A DNA stretch of 35,333 nt from UBA668 sp046076025 (GCA_046076025.1 JBJTRF010000167.1:1-35333); one strand, 5' to 3'. Shown: positions 1 to 8,032, counted from the first letter of the stretch. Numbers and translations: made by a program. The notes: generated by a model from the letters alone, not told the origin.

Positions 1-390
1 CAGGGCGGCAGCAACCTGTCGGGCGGCCAGCGCCAGCGGCTGGCCATTGCCCGGGCGGTGGTTCGCCGGCCTGACATGTACCTGTTCGACGACTCGTTCT
101 CGGCGCTCGACATGGCCACCGATGCGCGGCTGCGGGCCGCGCTGGCGCCGATCATCGCCGACCGCGAGCACCCGGCGTTGATGCTGGTGGTGGCGCAGCG
201 GGTGACGAGCATCCGCTTCGCCGAGCAGATCCTGGTGGTCGACGACGGCGAGCCGGTGGGCCTCGGCACCCATGAGGTGTTGCTCGACACGTGCGCCACG
301 TATCGCGAGATCGTCAACTCGCAGCTCAACGCCGACGAGGTCGAGTACGCCAGCACCGGTACGCCTCCTGCCACGGGGGCCCCCGCATGA
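1..390 (+). CDS. ABC exporter subunit, C-terminal end of the ATPase domain (partial, 5' cut)
   Basis: The reading frame is open from base 1, so only the last 129 residues of the nucleotide-binding domain are present. A canonical signature LSGGQRQR lies at residues 6-13 and is followed by a Walker B strand MYLFDDSFSALD. Two key positions are altered: the usual catalytic Glu after Walker B is Asp (FDDS), and the switch-loop His is Gln (VVAQRVTSI). In family terms this is the degenerate-site subunit of a heterodimeric type IV exporter, of the TM287/288 or BmrCD kind. The stop overlaps the start of the next ABC gene as ATGA, so the two are translationally coupled. The membrane domain lies outside the window. 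The substrate cannot be read from sequence; drugs or lipids are usual in the family. Confidence 0.93.
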   Translation, partial: QGGSNLSGGQRQRLAIARAVVRRPDMYLFDDSFSALDMATDARLRAALAPIIADREHPALMLVVAQRVTSIRFAEQILVVDDGEPVGLGTHEVLLDTCATYREIVNSQLNADEVEYASTGTPPATGAPA

Positions 391-2471
391 CCGGCACCGA
401 CGGACGCAGGCGCGGCGAGGCGGCCGGCAACAGCACTGGCGACAACGCGGGCGCCAGCACTGGCGACAGCACTGGCGGCATCACTGACGGCATCGCTGAC
501 AACACGGTCGCCGACGCGACGGCGCACGGCTCGGGCGATGATCCCGAGACCGGCGTGCCGAAGCAGTCGAGCAGCACGGCCGAACTGCGTGGCGGTCGGT
601 GGCACACGGTGGGCGTGCCCACCGAGAAGTCACGCGACTTCGCCGGCTCGAGCCGGCGACTGTTGCGCCGCCTGCAGCACGAGCGCGGGCGGGTGGCGAT
701 GGCGCTGGCATGCACCGTGGCCAGCGTGGTGCTCATCGTGGTGGGGCCGCGGATCCTCGGCGAGGCCACCAACCTAGTGTTCGACGGTCTGGTGCGGTCA
801 GCCAACGGCGGCCCCGGCATCGACTACGACGCCCTCGCCCGCACGCTGCTGCTGGTGACGGTGCTGTACGTGGGCGGCTACCTGCTCGGCGTGTATCAGG
901 CGTGGCTGGTGGCGGGCATCGTGCAGCGGGCAATGCACCGGCTGCGCAGCGACATCGAGGCGAAGCTGCACCGGATGCCGCTCGGCCACCTCGACACCCT
1001 GCCGAGGGGCGACCTGCTCGGGCGGGTCACCAACGACATCGACAATGTCTCGCAGAGCATGCAGCAGTCGGTGAGCGGCCTGCTGTCGAGCCTGCTCACC
1101 ACTGTGGGCGTACTGGTGATGATGCTCACCATCTCGTGGCAGCTGGCGCTGATCGCGCTGGTGACGGTGCCCGTGTCGGTGACGATGATGAAGGTGATCG
1201 CCAAGCGGGCGAAGGCCAAGTTCATCGCCCAGTGGGCCCATACCGGATCGCTGAACGCGCAGGTGGAGGAGACGTTCACCGGGCATGCGGTGGTGAAGGC
1301 CTTCGGCCGCCAGCGCGAGGCCCAGGAGAAGTTCGACGCCACCAACGACCAGGTGTTCCGCACCGGCTATGCGGCGCAGTTCATCAGCGGCAGCGTGCAG
1401 CCGATGACGGTGATGCTGGCAAACCTGAACTACGTGCTGATCGCCGTGTTCGGCGGACTGAAGGTGGCGAACGGGTCGATCGGCCTCGGCGACGTGCAGG
1501 CGTTCATCCAGTATTCGCGCCAGTTCGCGATGCCGCTCACGCAGGTGGCATCGATGATCAACACGCTGCAGTCCGGCATCGCCAGCGTCGAGCGAGTCTT
1601 CGACGTGCTCGACGCCCCCGAGCAACGCGAGGAACGTGAAGAAGGTGAAGAGCATGCAGCACATGCAGGCAGTACCACCACCGATATCGAGGCAGCCGCG
1701 ATGGGGTCGGCGGCAACATCCCGCGGGCATGTGCTGTTCGATCATGTGTCGTTCCGGTACAAGCCGGATACGCCGTTGATCGACGACCTGTCGCTGACGG
1801 TCGAGCCCGGCCGTACCGTCGCCATCGTCGGCCCCACCGGTGCGGGCAAGACCACGCTGGTGAACTTGCTGATGCGGTTCTACGAGATCGACGGCGGCCG
1901 CATCGTGCTGGATGGCCGCGACATCGCCTCGATGTCGCGCCGCGAGCTGCGTAGCCAGATGGGCATGGTGCTGCAGGACACATGGCTGTTCACCGGCACC
2001 ATCCGCGAGAACATCCGCTATGGCCGTCCCGATGCCACCGACGACGAGGTGCTGGCCGCCGCCCGCGCCTGCTACGTCGATCGGTTCGTGCACTCGCTGC
2101 CCCACGGATACGACACGGTGCTCGCCGACGACGGCACCTCGGTGAGCGCCGGCGAGCAGCAGCTGCTCACCATTGCCCGGGCGTTCCTGAGCGATCCGTC
2201 GATCCTGATCCTCGACGAGGCCACCAGTTCGGTCGACACGCGCACCGAGGTGCTGATCCAGCGGGCGATGAACACCCTGCGCGGCGGCCGAACCAGCTTC
2301 GTGATCGCCCACCGGCTGAGCACCATCCGCGATGCCGACACGATCATCGTGATGGACGGCGGCCGCATCGTTGAGCAGGGAACCCATCACGAACTGCTGC
2401 AGCACCGCGGCGCCTACTTCGAGCTCTACAACGCCCAGTTCACCGCCGCCACCACCACGGATGAGATGTAG
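387..2471 (+). CDS. ABC transporter, fused permease/ATPase, partner subunit of a heterodimeric exporter
   Basis: The protein has 694 residues. The ATG at 387 overlaps the previous stop (ATGA), which decides the start. Residues 1-75 are a low-complexity, Gly/Thr/Asp/Asn-rich cytoplasmic tail with repeated STGD-like units. A six-helix exporter membrane domain spans about 90-400, and a Glu-rich linker (EQREEREEGEEH) leads to the ATPase domain from about 450. Walker A is GPTGAGKTT with Lys488, Walker B is ILILDEATSSVD with Glu611, and the switch His is His642, so its own catalytic residues are intact. Its signature is SAGEQ (from Ser587) rather than LSGGQ. With the first subunit this predicts one active composite ATP site and one degenerate site. 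The two proteins probably form a single inner-membrane efflux pump; the substrate is unknown. Confidence 0.95.
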   Translation: MTGTDGRRRGEAAGNSTGDNAGASTGDSTGGITDGIADNTVADATAHGSGDDPETGVPKQSSSTAELRGGRWHTVGVPTEKSRDFAGSSRRLLRRLQHERGRVAMALACTVASVVLIVVGPRILGEATNLVFDGLVRSANGGPGIDYDALARTLLLVTVLYVGGYLLGVYQAWLVAGIVQRAMHRLRSDIEAKLHRMPLGHLDTLPRGDLLGRVTNDIDNVSQSMQQSVSGLLSSLLTTVGVLVMMLTISWQLALIALVTVPVSVTMMKVIAKRAKAKFIAQWAHTGSLNAQVEETFTGHAVVKAFGRQREAQEKFDATNDQVFRTGYAAQFISGSVQPMTVMLANLNYVLIAVFGGLKVANGSIGLGDVQAFIQYSRQFAMPLTQVASMINTLQSGIASVERVFDVLDAPEQREEREEGEEHAAHAGSTTTDIEAAAMGSAATSRGHVLFDHVSFRYKPDTPLIDDLSLTVEPGRTVAIVGPTGAGKTTLVNLLMRFYEIDGGRIVLDGRDIASMSRRELRSQMGMVLQDTWLFTGTIRENIRYGRPDATDDEVLAAARACYVDRFVHSLPHGYDTVLADDGTSVSAGEQQLLTIARAFLSDPSILILDEATSSVDTRTEVLIQRAMNTLRGGRTSFVIAHRLSTIRDADTIIVMDGGRIVEQGTHHELLQHRGAYFELYNAQFTAATTTDEM

Positions 2472-2527
2472 GGGTGTGGTCGAGAAGAAGCCGGTAGCAA
2501 CGGACGTCGACCGGGCAGCTACCTCGT

Positions 2528-2601
2528 ACCGGTCACGTTCTCGCACCGGTCACGTTCTCGCACCAGTCACGTTCTCGCACCGGTCACGTTCTCGCACCGG
2601 T
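2528..2601. repeat. Four tandem 17-bp direct repeats plus a partial fifth
   Basis: The unit accggtcacgttctcgc occurs at 2528-2544, 2545-2561, 2562-2578 (one mismatch, accag) and 2579-2595, followed by a partial accggt to 2601. It lies between the ABC transporter stop (2471) and the convergent HNH gene stop (2630). There are no spacers, so it is not a CRISPR array. It could be a variable-number tandem repeat or a protein-binding array. Each unit carries the 6-bp palindrome accggt. Confidence 0.93.
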
Positions 2602-2629
2602 AACCGGCCCCTCAGGCAGCACGGCCCGC

Positions 2630-4378
2630 TCATGTACCTGCCGTGGCGGTCAGCGTGGTCAGCATCGACGGGACGAGGGCGAGTAGCCGCGATCGCACCG
2701 CGCTCACCGACGGCAGCGGCCACGTGAACGATGCACTCGATGGCAACGATGATGACGATGACGACGACGGCAACGACGACGATGACGACGAGATCGCCAT
2801 GTCCGTGGGCGCGGAACCCGCTGCGCGTGAGGTGCCGTGCGACGACCCCGCCACCGACCGATCGGCGGTAGCACCTGCATCGCCGAGTGCCCTCGTCCCG
2901 GCGAGTTCGCCGCCTGCCGCACTGCCGGCCATGACACCCTTGGGCGGGCACCACATCACGATGCCGTCGGGACGAACGATCTCGAGGTCGGTGGCATCGC
3001 CCACGATCACCGTGCCGGCACGATGCTTCTCGGTGTGATGGGCAGCGCACAGCAACACCAGGTTGTCGAGATCGGTTCGCCCACCCAGATGCCATGGCAC
3101 GAGATGATCCACCTCGCACCATGACGCCGGTTTGTCGCACCCCGGCCATCGACACCCACCGTCGCGGGCAACGAGCGCCCGGTACTGATCGTCGGTGGCC
3201 AATCGAACCGCACGGCCGTGGTCGAGCACCCGGCTGCCGGCATGCACGATTCGCTCGATCGACGCATTCTCGGCGAGTCGCCGCACCACGTGCGCCGGGA
3301 TGCGGCCGCCGAACTCGTCGATGCCGGGCCGGTCGAGCGTCGGATCATCGTGGCCGACCAGCGACTGGAGATCGATGGTGACCAGCAGGTCGATGCGCTG
3401 ACGACCGACACCCGGCACTGCCGCGCGCGATGGCCGTGCCGGCCCTGCGCTGGCTGCCTGCGGCGCCGAACCCGACTCCCGCCCGGCGCTCGATGCGGCG
3501 CCCGGCCCCGCATCCAACGCAGGGATGACGCCGTCGATCGCAGTCGCCGGAGCGAGTGCTGCCTGCGACGCGCCGTGGAGGGCCCGATCGGCCAGCGCCA
3601 CATGCGCGTCGGCCAGGCGCTGCTCGGTGGTGCGACGATCGTCGTCGCTCGGACGCCCGCCCACCGAGGTGAGCGCCTTGCGTAGCATGTGCGCCTCGAG
3701 CGTGGGCAGGTCGGCGGTGGTGCGCACGATGCCGTCGACCTCGGGTGCGAAGCGCACCGAGCGCCGGGCGAACCGATGCGCCTCGAGCTCGTCGGGCGTG
3801 GTGATTCGGTGGCCGTCCTTCCAGATCTCTGCCGCCTTGCGCGCTTCGGCCGGCGAGGCACCGGTGCACATCTCGACGAGTCGGTCGACATCGGCCGGCG
3901 TCGCGCGCTCGGGTGGCGCGGCAATGGTGCGGTGCAGCGCCACCGCCGTGGCCGCCGACATCTCGCCGCCGTCGACCTTGTCGGCCAGCATGGCGCTGGC
4001 CTCGAGTGAATCACCGAGCCGCAGCAGGTCGCACGCTGCGCCGTAGCCGCTGCCGGTGGTATCGGCCAGCCACCCGGCGGCGTTCTTGCTGCCGCTGCCC
4101 TGCCACACCGCCATGCGATCGGCACGCACGAGCAGCCGAGCCAGAGCCACCTGCACGCGGTCGGCCAGGCGCTGCAGCTCGAGCGCGCCAGCAGCAAGGT
4201 CGTCGGCCTGCAGCGTGACCGGATCGACGGTAGCAACCGCATCGAGGCCCTGCCGAATGCTGGCCAATGCCGCCGCCAACTCGCCAGCGCAACAACTCGA
4301 GCCTGCCCGACCGATCAGGCCGACGTCATCCGATGGCCCGCTCCCCGACGGACGAGGCTGAGTGTGCGCCCTGGACAT
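2630..4378 (-). CDS. DUF222 and HNH endonuclease domain protein (13E12-repeat family)
   Basis: The protein has 582 residues from the ATG at 4378. The DUF222 region spans about residues 20-330, with a low-complexity Ala/Gly/Ser insert near 285-320. The HNH nuclease domain is at about 405-450: CRWPGC, then EVDHLVPWHLGG, then NLVLLCAAHH, giving the zinc Cys pairs and the catalytic His. The C-terminus is a Ser-rich tail with runs of six and seven Ser split by LP. This domain pair is the 13E12-repeat family of mycobacteria, common in actinobacteria; the substrate is not established. Upstream in-frame ATGs at 4387 and 4399 were rejected. The first overlaps the -10 and the second lies inside the SOS box, while 4378 sits 7 nt after a TACAAT hexamer. 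It is likely induced by DNA damage. Confidence 0.93.
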   Translation of the reverse strand: MSRAHTQPRPSGSGPSDDVGLIGRAGSSCCAGELAAALASIRQGLDAVATVDPVTLQADDLAAGALELQRLADRVQVALARLLVRADRMAVWQGSGSKNAAGWLADTTGSGYGAACDLLRLGDSLEASAMLADKVDGGEMSAATAVALHRTIAAPPERATPADVDRLVEMCTGASPAEARKAAEIWKDGHRITTPDELEAHRFARRSVRFAPEVDGIVRTTADLPTLEAHMLRKALTSVGGRPSDDDRRTTEQRLADAHVALADRALHGASQAALAPATAIDGVIPALDAGPGAASSAGRESGSAPQAASAGPARPSRAAVPGVGRQRIDLLVTIDLQSLVGHDDPTLDRPGIDEFGGRIPAHVVRRLAENASIERIVHAGSRVLDHGRAVRLATDDQYRALVARDGGCRWPGCDKPASWCEVDHLVPWHLGGRTDLDNLVLLCAAHHTEKHRAGTVIVGDATDLEIVRPDGIVMWCPPKGVMAGSAAGGELAGTRALGDAGATADRSVAGSSHGTSRAAGSAPTDMAISSSSSSLPSSSSSSSLPSSASFTWPLPSVSAVRSRLLALVPSMLTTLTATAGT

Positions 4379-4385
4379 GATCGAC

Positions 4386-4391
4386 ATTGTA
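4386..4391 (-). promoter_or_regulatory. -10 element, leaderless promoter of the DUF222-HNH gene
   Basis: TACAAT on the minus strand fits TAnnnT and ends 7 nt before the ATG at 4378, so transcription would begin at or next to the start codon. No Shine-Dalgarno sequence is present, which fits a leaderless mRNA. No convincing -35 was seen. Confidence 0.65.
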
Positions 4392-4410
4392 TCGAACATA
4401 TGTTCGATAC
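4389..4410. promoter_or_regulatory. SOS box (predicted LexA operator) for the DUF222-HNH gene
   Basis: This is a perfect 22-bp palindrome centred on 4399/4400 whose core is TCGAAC-ATAT-GTTCGA. It matches the mycobacterial/actinobacterial LexA consensus TCGAAC-N4-GTTCGA exactly. It overlaps the -10 hexamer of the minus-strand gene, so LexA bound here would block RNA polymerase. That 13E12-repeat genes are LexA-regulated is known from Mycobacterium tuberculosis; the assignment here is by sequence only. Confidence 0.88.
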
Positions 4411-4516
4411 GCCACCACGAAGTTGGCTATGTCAATGGCCTAGCCACCACCGGTGTGAGGGCACTCGACGGCTGGCGTCGGCACCGCGAAGGGCACGCTG
4501 CCCAGCAGCGCCGTCA

Positions 4517-4535
4517 TGCAGTCGCTGCGACTGCA
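4517..4535 (-). terminator. Hairpin downstream of the kelch lipoprotein gene
   Basis: TGCAGTCG-ctg-CGACTGCA is a perfect 8-bp stem with a 3-nt loop, about 50 nt past the stop of the minus-strand gene ending at 4588. No U-tract follows, as is common for high-GC actinobacterial terminators. Confidence 0.5.
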
Positions 4536-4587
4536 CTGCTTGGTGGCCCAGCGCACCGACTGCCGCACTGCCCGCAGTAGGGCGCCG

Positions 4588-5871
4588 TCAGCTGATGACG
4601 AACCACCACACGTCGTCGTCGACGCGCAACCAGTTCTCCGGATCGCCGAACTCGAACGTCTCGCGGTCGCCGCCGACGGTGATGATGGCCGGCACGTCGC
4701 CTGCCTCGCCCGGCACCACGGCCACCGTCGAGTCGAAGTCGTAGCGCCCCTGCTCGGATGTCGCGGCGTTCCACGGACTCGAATCGAGCTGCGCCCACGT
4801 CGCGCCGTCAGATGTTGCCCACACGTCGATCGGGTTCTCGAGTTGACCGAAGCCGCCGAAGCACACGATGGCCGGACCGCTCAGGGCGGGCGTCGTGATG
4901 TCGAGCGACTCACACTGATGACCCGGCCGCGACGACCAGGCCGCCTCCTCGGCAACGAGCTCCCATGTATCGCCGTCCGTGGTGCGCCAGACGTCGTTGA
5001 AGTACGGCGGGTCGCAGCCGGGGAACGGCTGGCAGATGAAGCCCACCTCGCCGCCCAGCAGGTAGAGGGCACCCTCGTGCACCGCCACTGCGCCACCGGC
5101 GCGTGCCGGCCACGGCGCCGCTGCTGCCACTTCCTCCCATGTCGCGCCGCCATCGGTGCTGCGCCACACGTCGTTGAAGTACTCGCGCGCCGGCCCGGTC
5201 GGACCGATGATCGCCGAGTCGTCGTTGCGCGATCCGCCGAACACGTAGATCGCATCGCCGAACGACGCGGCCATCAGGCCCGCTCGGCCGACCCACGGCG
5301 CTGCTTCTGTCATCCGCTCCCAGGTGACGCCATCGGCGCTGCGCCACACATCGTTGTAGAAGTTCGATGCAGGGAATCCGAAATCCTGGCCGCCAATCAC
5401 GTACATGGCTCCGTCGTGCACGAGCGCCTGGAAGTAGGCGCGGGGAGCAAACGCCGCACCGCTCTCGAGCACCTTCGTCCATCGCACGCCAGCATCATCG
5501 CTTCGCCACACGTCACCCCAGAGGTCGCTCACGCCCGGAATGGGCGAGTCCTTGGGAGTGCGTCCGCCAAGCACGAACAACTGCTGGCCGTCGGCGCCAT
5601 CGAGCGCAACGACGCGTAGGCCCGCCCTGCCACCCCATGGCGCGCCGTCGACCGCCATCGTCCAGCCAGCTGCCGCAATGGGCATCACCGGGAAGCCCGT
5701 CGTGTCGGTGACTGCCGAGGTGGTGTCGGGCACCGTCGCGGCGGCCGAGGTCGGCACCGCCGCAGTCGTCGTCGCCTCGCCCTCGGCCTCGGTGCCACTG
5801 CACGCAGCGAGGGCAACTATGCCCGCCGCTGCGACGGCGGCCGTTCGGACTCGGTGTGACCATACGCGCAT
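4588..5871 (-). CDS. Kelch-like beta-propeller lipoprotein
   Basis: The protein has 427 residues. A lipoprotein signal peptide ends in the lipobox LAAC with Cys24, so the protein should be anchored on the outer face of the membrane. Residues 25-60 are a Thr/Ala/Pro-rich linker. The rest is built from at least five repeats of the form DVWRSxDGxTW (for example FNDVWRSTDGGATW) alternating with YVIGG or YVFGG strands, the mark of a kelch or galactose-oxidase-like propeller. No catalytic residues of a known enzyme were recognised, so binding to carbohydrate or protein outside the cell is the family-level guess. A Shine-Dalgarno-like GGGGGAGG lies about 8 nt before the ATG. The gene is divergent from arfB and ends before a hairpin at 4517-4535. 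Confidence 0.88.
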   Translation of the reverse strand: MRVWSHRVRTAAVAAAGIVALAACSGTEAEGEATTTAAVPTSAAATVPDTTSAVTDTTGFPVMPIAAAGWTMAVDGAPWGGRAGLRVVALDGADGQQLFVLGGRTPKDSPIPGVSDLWGDVWRSDDAGVRWTKVLESGAAFAPRAYFQALVHDGAMYVIGGQDFGFPASNFYNDVWRSADGVTWERMTEAAPWVGRAGLMAASFGDAIYVFGGSRNDDSAIIGPTGPAREYFNDVWRSTDGGATWEEVAAAAPWPARAGGAVAVHEGALYLLGGEVGFICQPFPGCDPPYFNDVWRTTDGDTWELVAEEAAWSSRPGHQCESLDITTPALSGPAIVCFGGFGQLENPIDVWATSDGATWAQLDSSPWNAATSEQGRYDFDSTVAVVPGEAGDVPAIITVGGDRETFEFGDPENWLRVDDDVWWFVIS

Positions 5872-5950
5872 CGTTCAGTCCTCCCCCTCGGCGAGCGACA
5901 GTACCGCAGCCCTTGGCAACCCGGTGACGGCGCGCATGCCGTCGCACCGG

Positions 5951-5956
5951 CATACT
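5951..5956 (+). promoter_or_regulatory. -10 element, leaderless promoter of arfB
   Basis: CATACT ends 6 nt before the arfB ATG, and no Shine-Dalgarno sequence is present. The same hexamer with the same 6-nt gap precedes ung at 24928. No -35 was recognised. Confidence 0.5.
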
Positions 5957-5962
5957 CGGCAA

Positions 5963-6364
5963 ATGGCGACGCTGCCGCACCTCAATCCGGAGTCGCTCAC
6001 CTGGCGGTTTTCGCGCGCCGGCGGTCCAGGCGGCCAGCACGTCAACACCTCCAGCACCCGCGTCGAGCTCGAGTGCGACCTGTCGCTCAGCGGACTCCCT
6101 CCCACCGTGCTCGCCAGGGTGATCGACGCGCTCGGCCCCGTGGTGCGCGTCGTGGTGGCCAACACGCGGTCGCAGCACCGCAACCGCGAGATCGCCGAGC
6201 AGCGACTGCTGGAGACGATCGCTGCCGCTTCGAAGCCGCCGAGGAAGCGGCGCGCCACCAAGCCATCTCGTGGCGCTGTCGAATCGCGGCTCGACGACAA
6301 GAAGCGACAGGGCGAGCGCAAGCGCGAACGGCGCACGTCGAAGTCGTGGCGCAACGACGAATGA
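5963..6364 (+). CDS. arfB: Alternative ribosome rescue factor ArfB (peptidyl-tRNA hydrolase, YaeJ type)
   Basis: The protein has 133 residues, the normal family size. The class-I release-factor core begins near residue 10 and carries the catalytic GGQ in RAGGPGGQHVNTSSTRVEL (residues 18-36). The C-terminus from about residue 85 is a Lys/Arg-rich tail (KPPRKRR, DDKKRQGERKRERR). In this family the tail enters the empty mRNA channel of stalled ribosomes, and the GGQ loop then hydrolyses peptidyl-tRNA. The start at 5963 is set by the N-terminal alignment and a -10 hexamer 6 nt upstream. Its stop overlaps the next ATG (ATGA), so the downstream DUF429-like gene is translationally coupled. Longer release factors RF1 and RF2 are excluded by length and the absence of a codon-recognition domain. 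Confidence 0.95.
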   Translation: MATLPHLNPESLTWRFSRAGGPGGQHVNTSSTRVELECDLSLSGLPPTVLARVIDALGPVVRVVVANTRSQHRNREIAEQRLLETIAAASKPPRKRRATKPSRGAVESRLDDKKRQGERKRERRTSKSWRNDE

Positions 6365-7299
6365 GCGCGGCAGCAGCGGCAGGACACACCGACGCGTCGA
6401 TGCCGCTGCGCGTTGAGCGCTTTGAGCGCTTCGTCATCGTCGACTGGAGCGCAGCCAGCTCGCCCGTCACGGGTGCCGACTCGATCTGGTCGGTCACCTT
6501 CGACGTTCGCATCGGCAGCGGCCAAGTCGTGAACCACCCCACCCGCGCCGACGCCCGCCACCACCTGATCGACGTGCTCACCACCTCACCGGGCACTCGC
6601 ACCCTGCTGGGTATCGACGTCTCGCTCGGCTACCCGGCCGGGTTCGCAGCGCGCACCGGCATCGACGACGCGGCAACACCGCCATGGCTCGCCACCTGGC
6701 AGCACCTCGCCGCGTCGCTCGACGACGACTGTCGCAATCGCAACAACCGCTGGCAGGTCGCCACCGACCTGAATCGTCGGCTCGGCACTCCTCACTTCTG
6801 GGGCGCGCCGGCCGCACACGCCGGGCCGCACCTCACCCGCACCAAGCCGGCGCGCACCGTGGCGCACCTGCCAGATCTCCGTGCGGCCGAGGCCCGCCTT
6901 GCGCGCCTCGGGCATCGGCCGTTCTCGATCTGGCAGTTGCTGGGTGTCGGCTCGGTGGGCAGCCAGTCGATCACCGCCATTCCCGTGATGCACCACCTGC
7001 GCACGCACCCACTGCTGGTGGATCGCTGCGCAGTGTGGCCGTTCGAGACCGGCCTCTGCCTTCCGGCCGGGCCCGACATCGTGATCACCGAGGTGTGGCC
7101 GAGTTCGCTCGATCGCGCGCTGATCGACGCAGAGTCGCATCCGGTGAAGGACGCCCGCCAGGTGATGGCACTCGCCCGCCTGCTGGCCGCCGAGCAGGCG
7201 GCCGGATCGCTGGCGGCGTGGTTCGAGCCGAACAGCGGCGACGATCTCGATGCCGCTGCAGTGATCGCCGAAGAGGGCTGGACACTCGGCGTGCGCTGA
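6361..7299 (+). CDS. Conserved protein, DUF429-like RNase H-like fold
   Basis: The protein has 312 residues. Its ATG at 6361 overlaps the arfB stop. It opens with FVIVDWSAA near residue 25 and has a second acidic strand LLGIDVSLGYPAGF near 80. Further conserved-looking blocks are FSIWQLLGVGSVGSQ, CAVWPFETG and VIITEVWPS, followed by VKDARQVMALARLL. I recognise this as a family found widely in bacteria with the DUF429-like layout, some members of which have been labelled as molybdopterin-guanine dinucleotide related. That label is not experimentally secure, and I do not assign a function. It converges on the pterin dehydratase and molybdopterin oxidoreductase genes, so a link to molybdenum cofactor is possible but unproven. 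Confidence 0.85.
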   Translation: MSAAAAAGHTDASMPLRVERFERFVIVDWSAASSPVTGADSIWSVTFDVRIGSGQVVNHPTRADARHHLIDVLTTSPGTRTLLGIDVSLGYPAGFAARTGIDDAATPPWLATWQHLAASLDDDCRNRNNRWQVATDLNRRLGTPHFWGAPAAHAGPHLTRTKPARTVAHLPDLRAAEARLARLGHRPFSIWQLLGVGSVGSQSITAIPVMHHLRTHPLLVDRCAVWPFETGLCLPAGPDIVITEVWPSSLDRALIDAESHPVKDARQVMALARLLAAEQAAGSLAAWFEPNSGDDLDAAAVIAEEGWTLGVR

Positions 7300-7318
7300 G
7301 CCCGCCCACGGTCGCGAC

Positions 7319-7340
7319 GCCGCACCAACACCTCTGCGGC
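7319..7340. terminator. Possible bidirectional terminator hairpin between convergent genes
   Basis: GCCGCA and TGCGGC form a 6-bp stem around a 10-nt loop. It lies between the stop of the plus-strand gene at 7299 and the stop of the minus-strand gene at 7355. There is no U-tract and the stem is short. Confidence 0.35.
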
Positions 7341-7354
7341 ATGACGGGTTGCCG

Positions 7355-8032
7355 CTACTCGAACTCGCCCTGCCACGTGCAGATGCATGCCTCGTTGCCT
7401 TCGACATCGGCCAGCACCCACCACGACGGGGCGAAGGCATCGCTCAGCAGCACTCCGCCGGCGGCCAGCGCAGCGGCAAGTCGCGCCGGTGCCTCGTCGT
7501 GCGAGACATACACGTCGACATGCGTCCGGCTGCGATCAGGGCGTGGTTCCTCCATCTGCTGGAACCACACCGACGGTCCGACGCCGAGGGGATCCTCGAG
7601 CCGCCCATCGTGGTCGACATAGCCGAGGACGGCCTGCCAGAACGGAAGGATCCGATCGCCGTCGATGGCATCGATGGCCACCTCGACTGCCTGGGCGGCG
7701 GTGGGCTCGGCAGATGCGCCTACTGCGGCAGCCAGCGACGAGATCACGCTCGCCAGCCCGACATCGTGCACCGTCACGCTGCGCACGTCGTGAGTGGTGA
7801 GCCTCACGCGCACCACGCCCGGATAGCGCAGGTCGATGTCGGGATGATGGTCGGCAGCGTCGGCAGCAGCGGCGATGTCCTGCGCCAGTGACGCCGCCTC
7901 GGAGAACGACGCCGCACGGAACGTGGCCGCGATCGCCCCGGCGAGATAGCGCCAGTCGTCGAGCCCGGGCAGTGCCGAGAATTCCGCCGGGCTGACGACG
8001 ATGTACTCGGGCCGCTGGCGCCCCGGGCTCAC
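7355..8032 (-). CDS. Pterin-4a-carbinolamine dehydratase fused to a glyoxalase/VOC domain
   Basis: The protein has 225 residues from a GTG at 8032 that overlaps the stop of the molybdopterin oxidoreductase gene (GTGA). The N-terminal domain (about 10-105) is of the PCD/DCoH type. It has W27, the motif HHPD at 62-65 and LTTHDV with His81, the residues expected for dehydration of 4a-hydroxytetrahydropterin. The C-terminal domain (about 115-225) is VOC/glyoxalase-like: VEVAIDAIDGDRILPFWQAVLGY, then RTHVDVYVSHDEA, then WWVLADVEGNEACICTW. PCD-like proteins have been linked to molybdenum cofactor metabolism by gene clustering. The tight coupling to a molybdoenzyme gene here supports that reading over aromatic hydroxylase recycling. 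No aromatic amino acid hydroxylase is in the window. Confidence 0.9.
   Translation of the reverse strand: MSPGRQRPEYIVVSPAEFSALPGLDDWRYLAGAIAATFRAASFSEAASLAQDIAAAADAADHHPDIDLRYPGVVRVRLTTHDVRSVTVHDVGLASVISSLAAAVGASAEPTAAQAVEVAIDAIDGDRILPFWQAVLGYVDHDGRLEDPLGVGPSVWFQQMEEPRPDRSRTHVDVYVSHDEAPARLAAALAAGGVLLSDAFAPSWWVLADVEGNEACICTWQGEFE

Noticed and set aside
798..2546. Long minus-strand frame opposite the ABC transporter
   Set aside because: It is a GC-driven antisense shadow with no recognisable motifs; the plus strand encodes all ABC motifs.
2528..2601. CRISPR-like repeats
   Set aside because: Units are 17 bp and directly adjacent with no spacers, and no cas genes are present.
2643..3038. Plus-strand frame with a poly-Asp run
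   Set aside because: It is the antisense shadow of the Ser-rich tail and HNH domain of the minus-strand gene; it has no signal peptide or domain.
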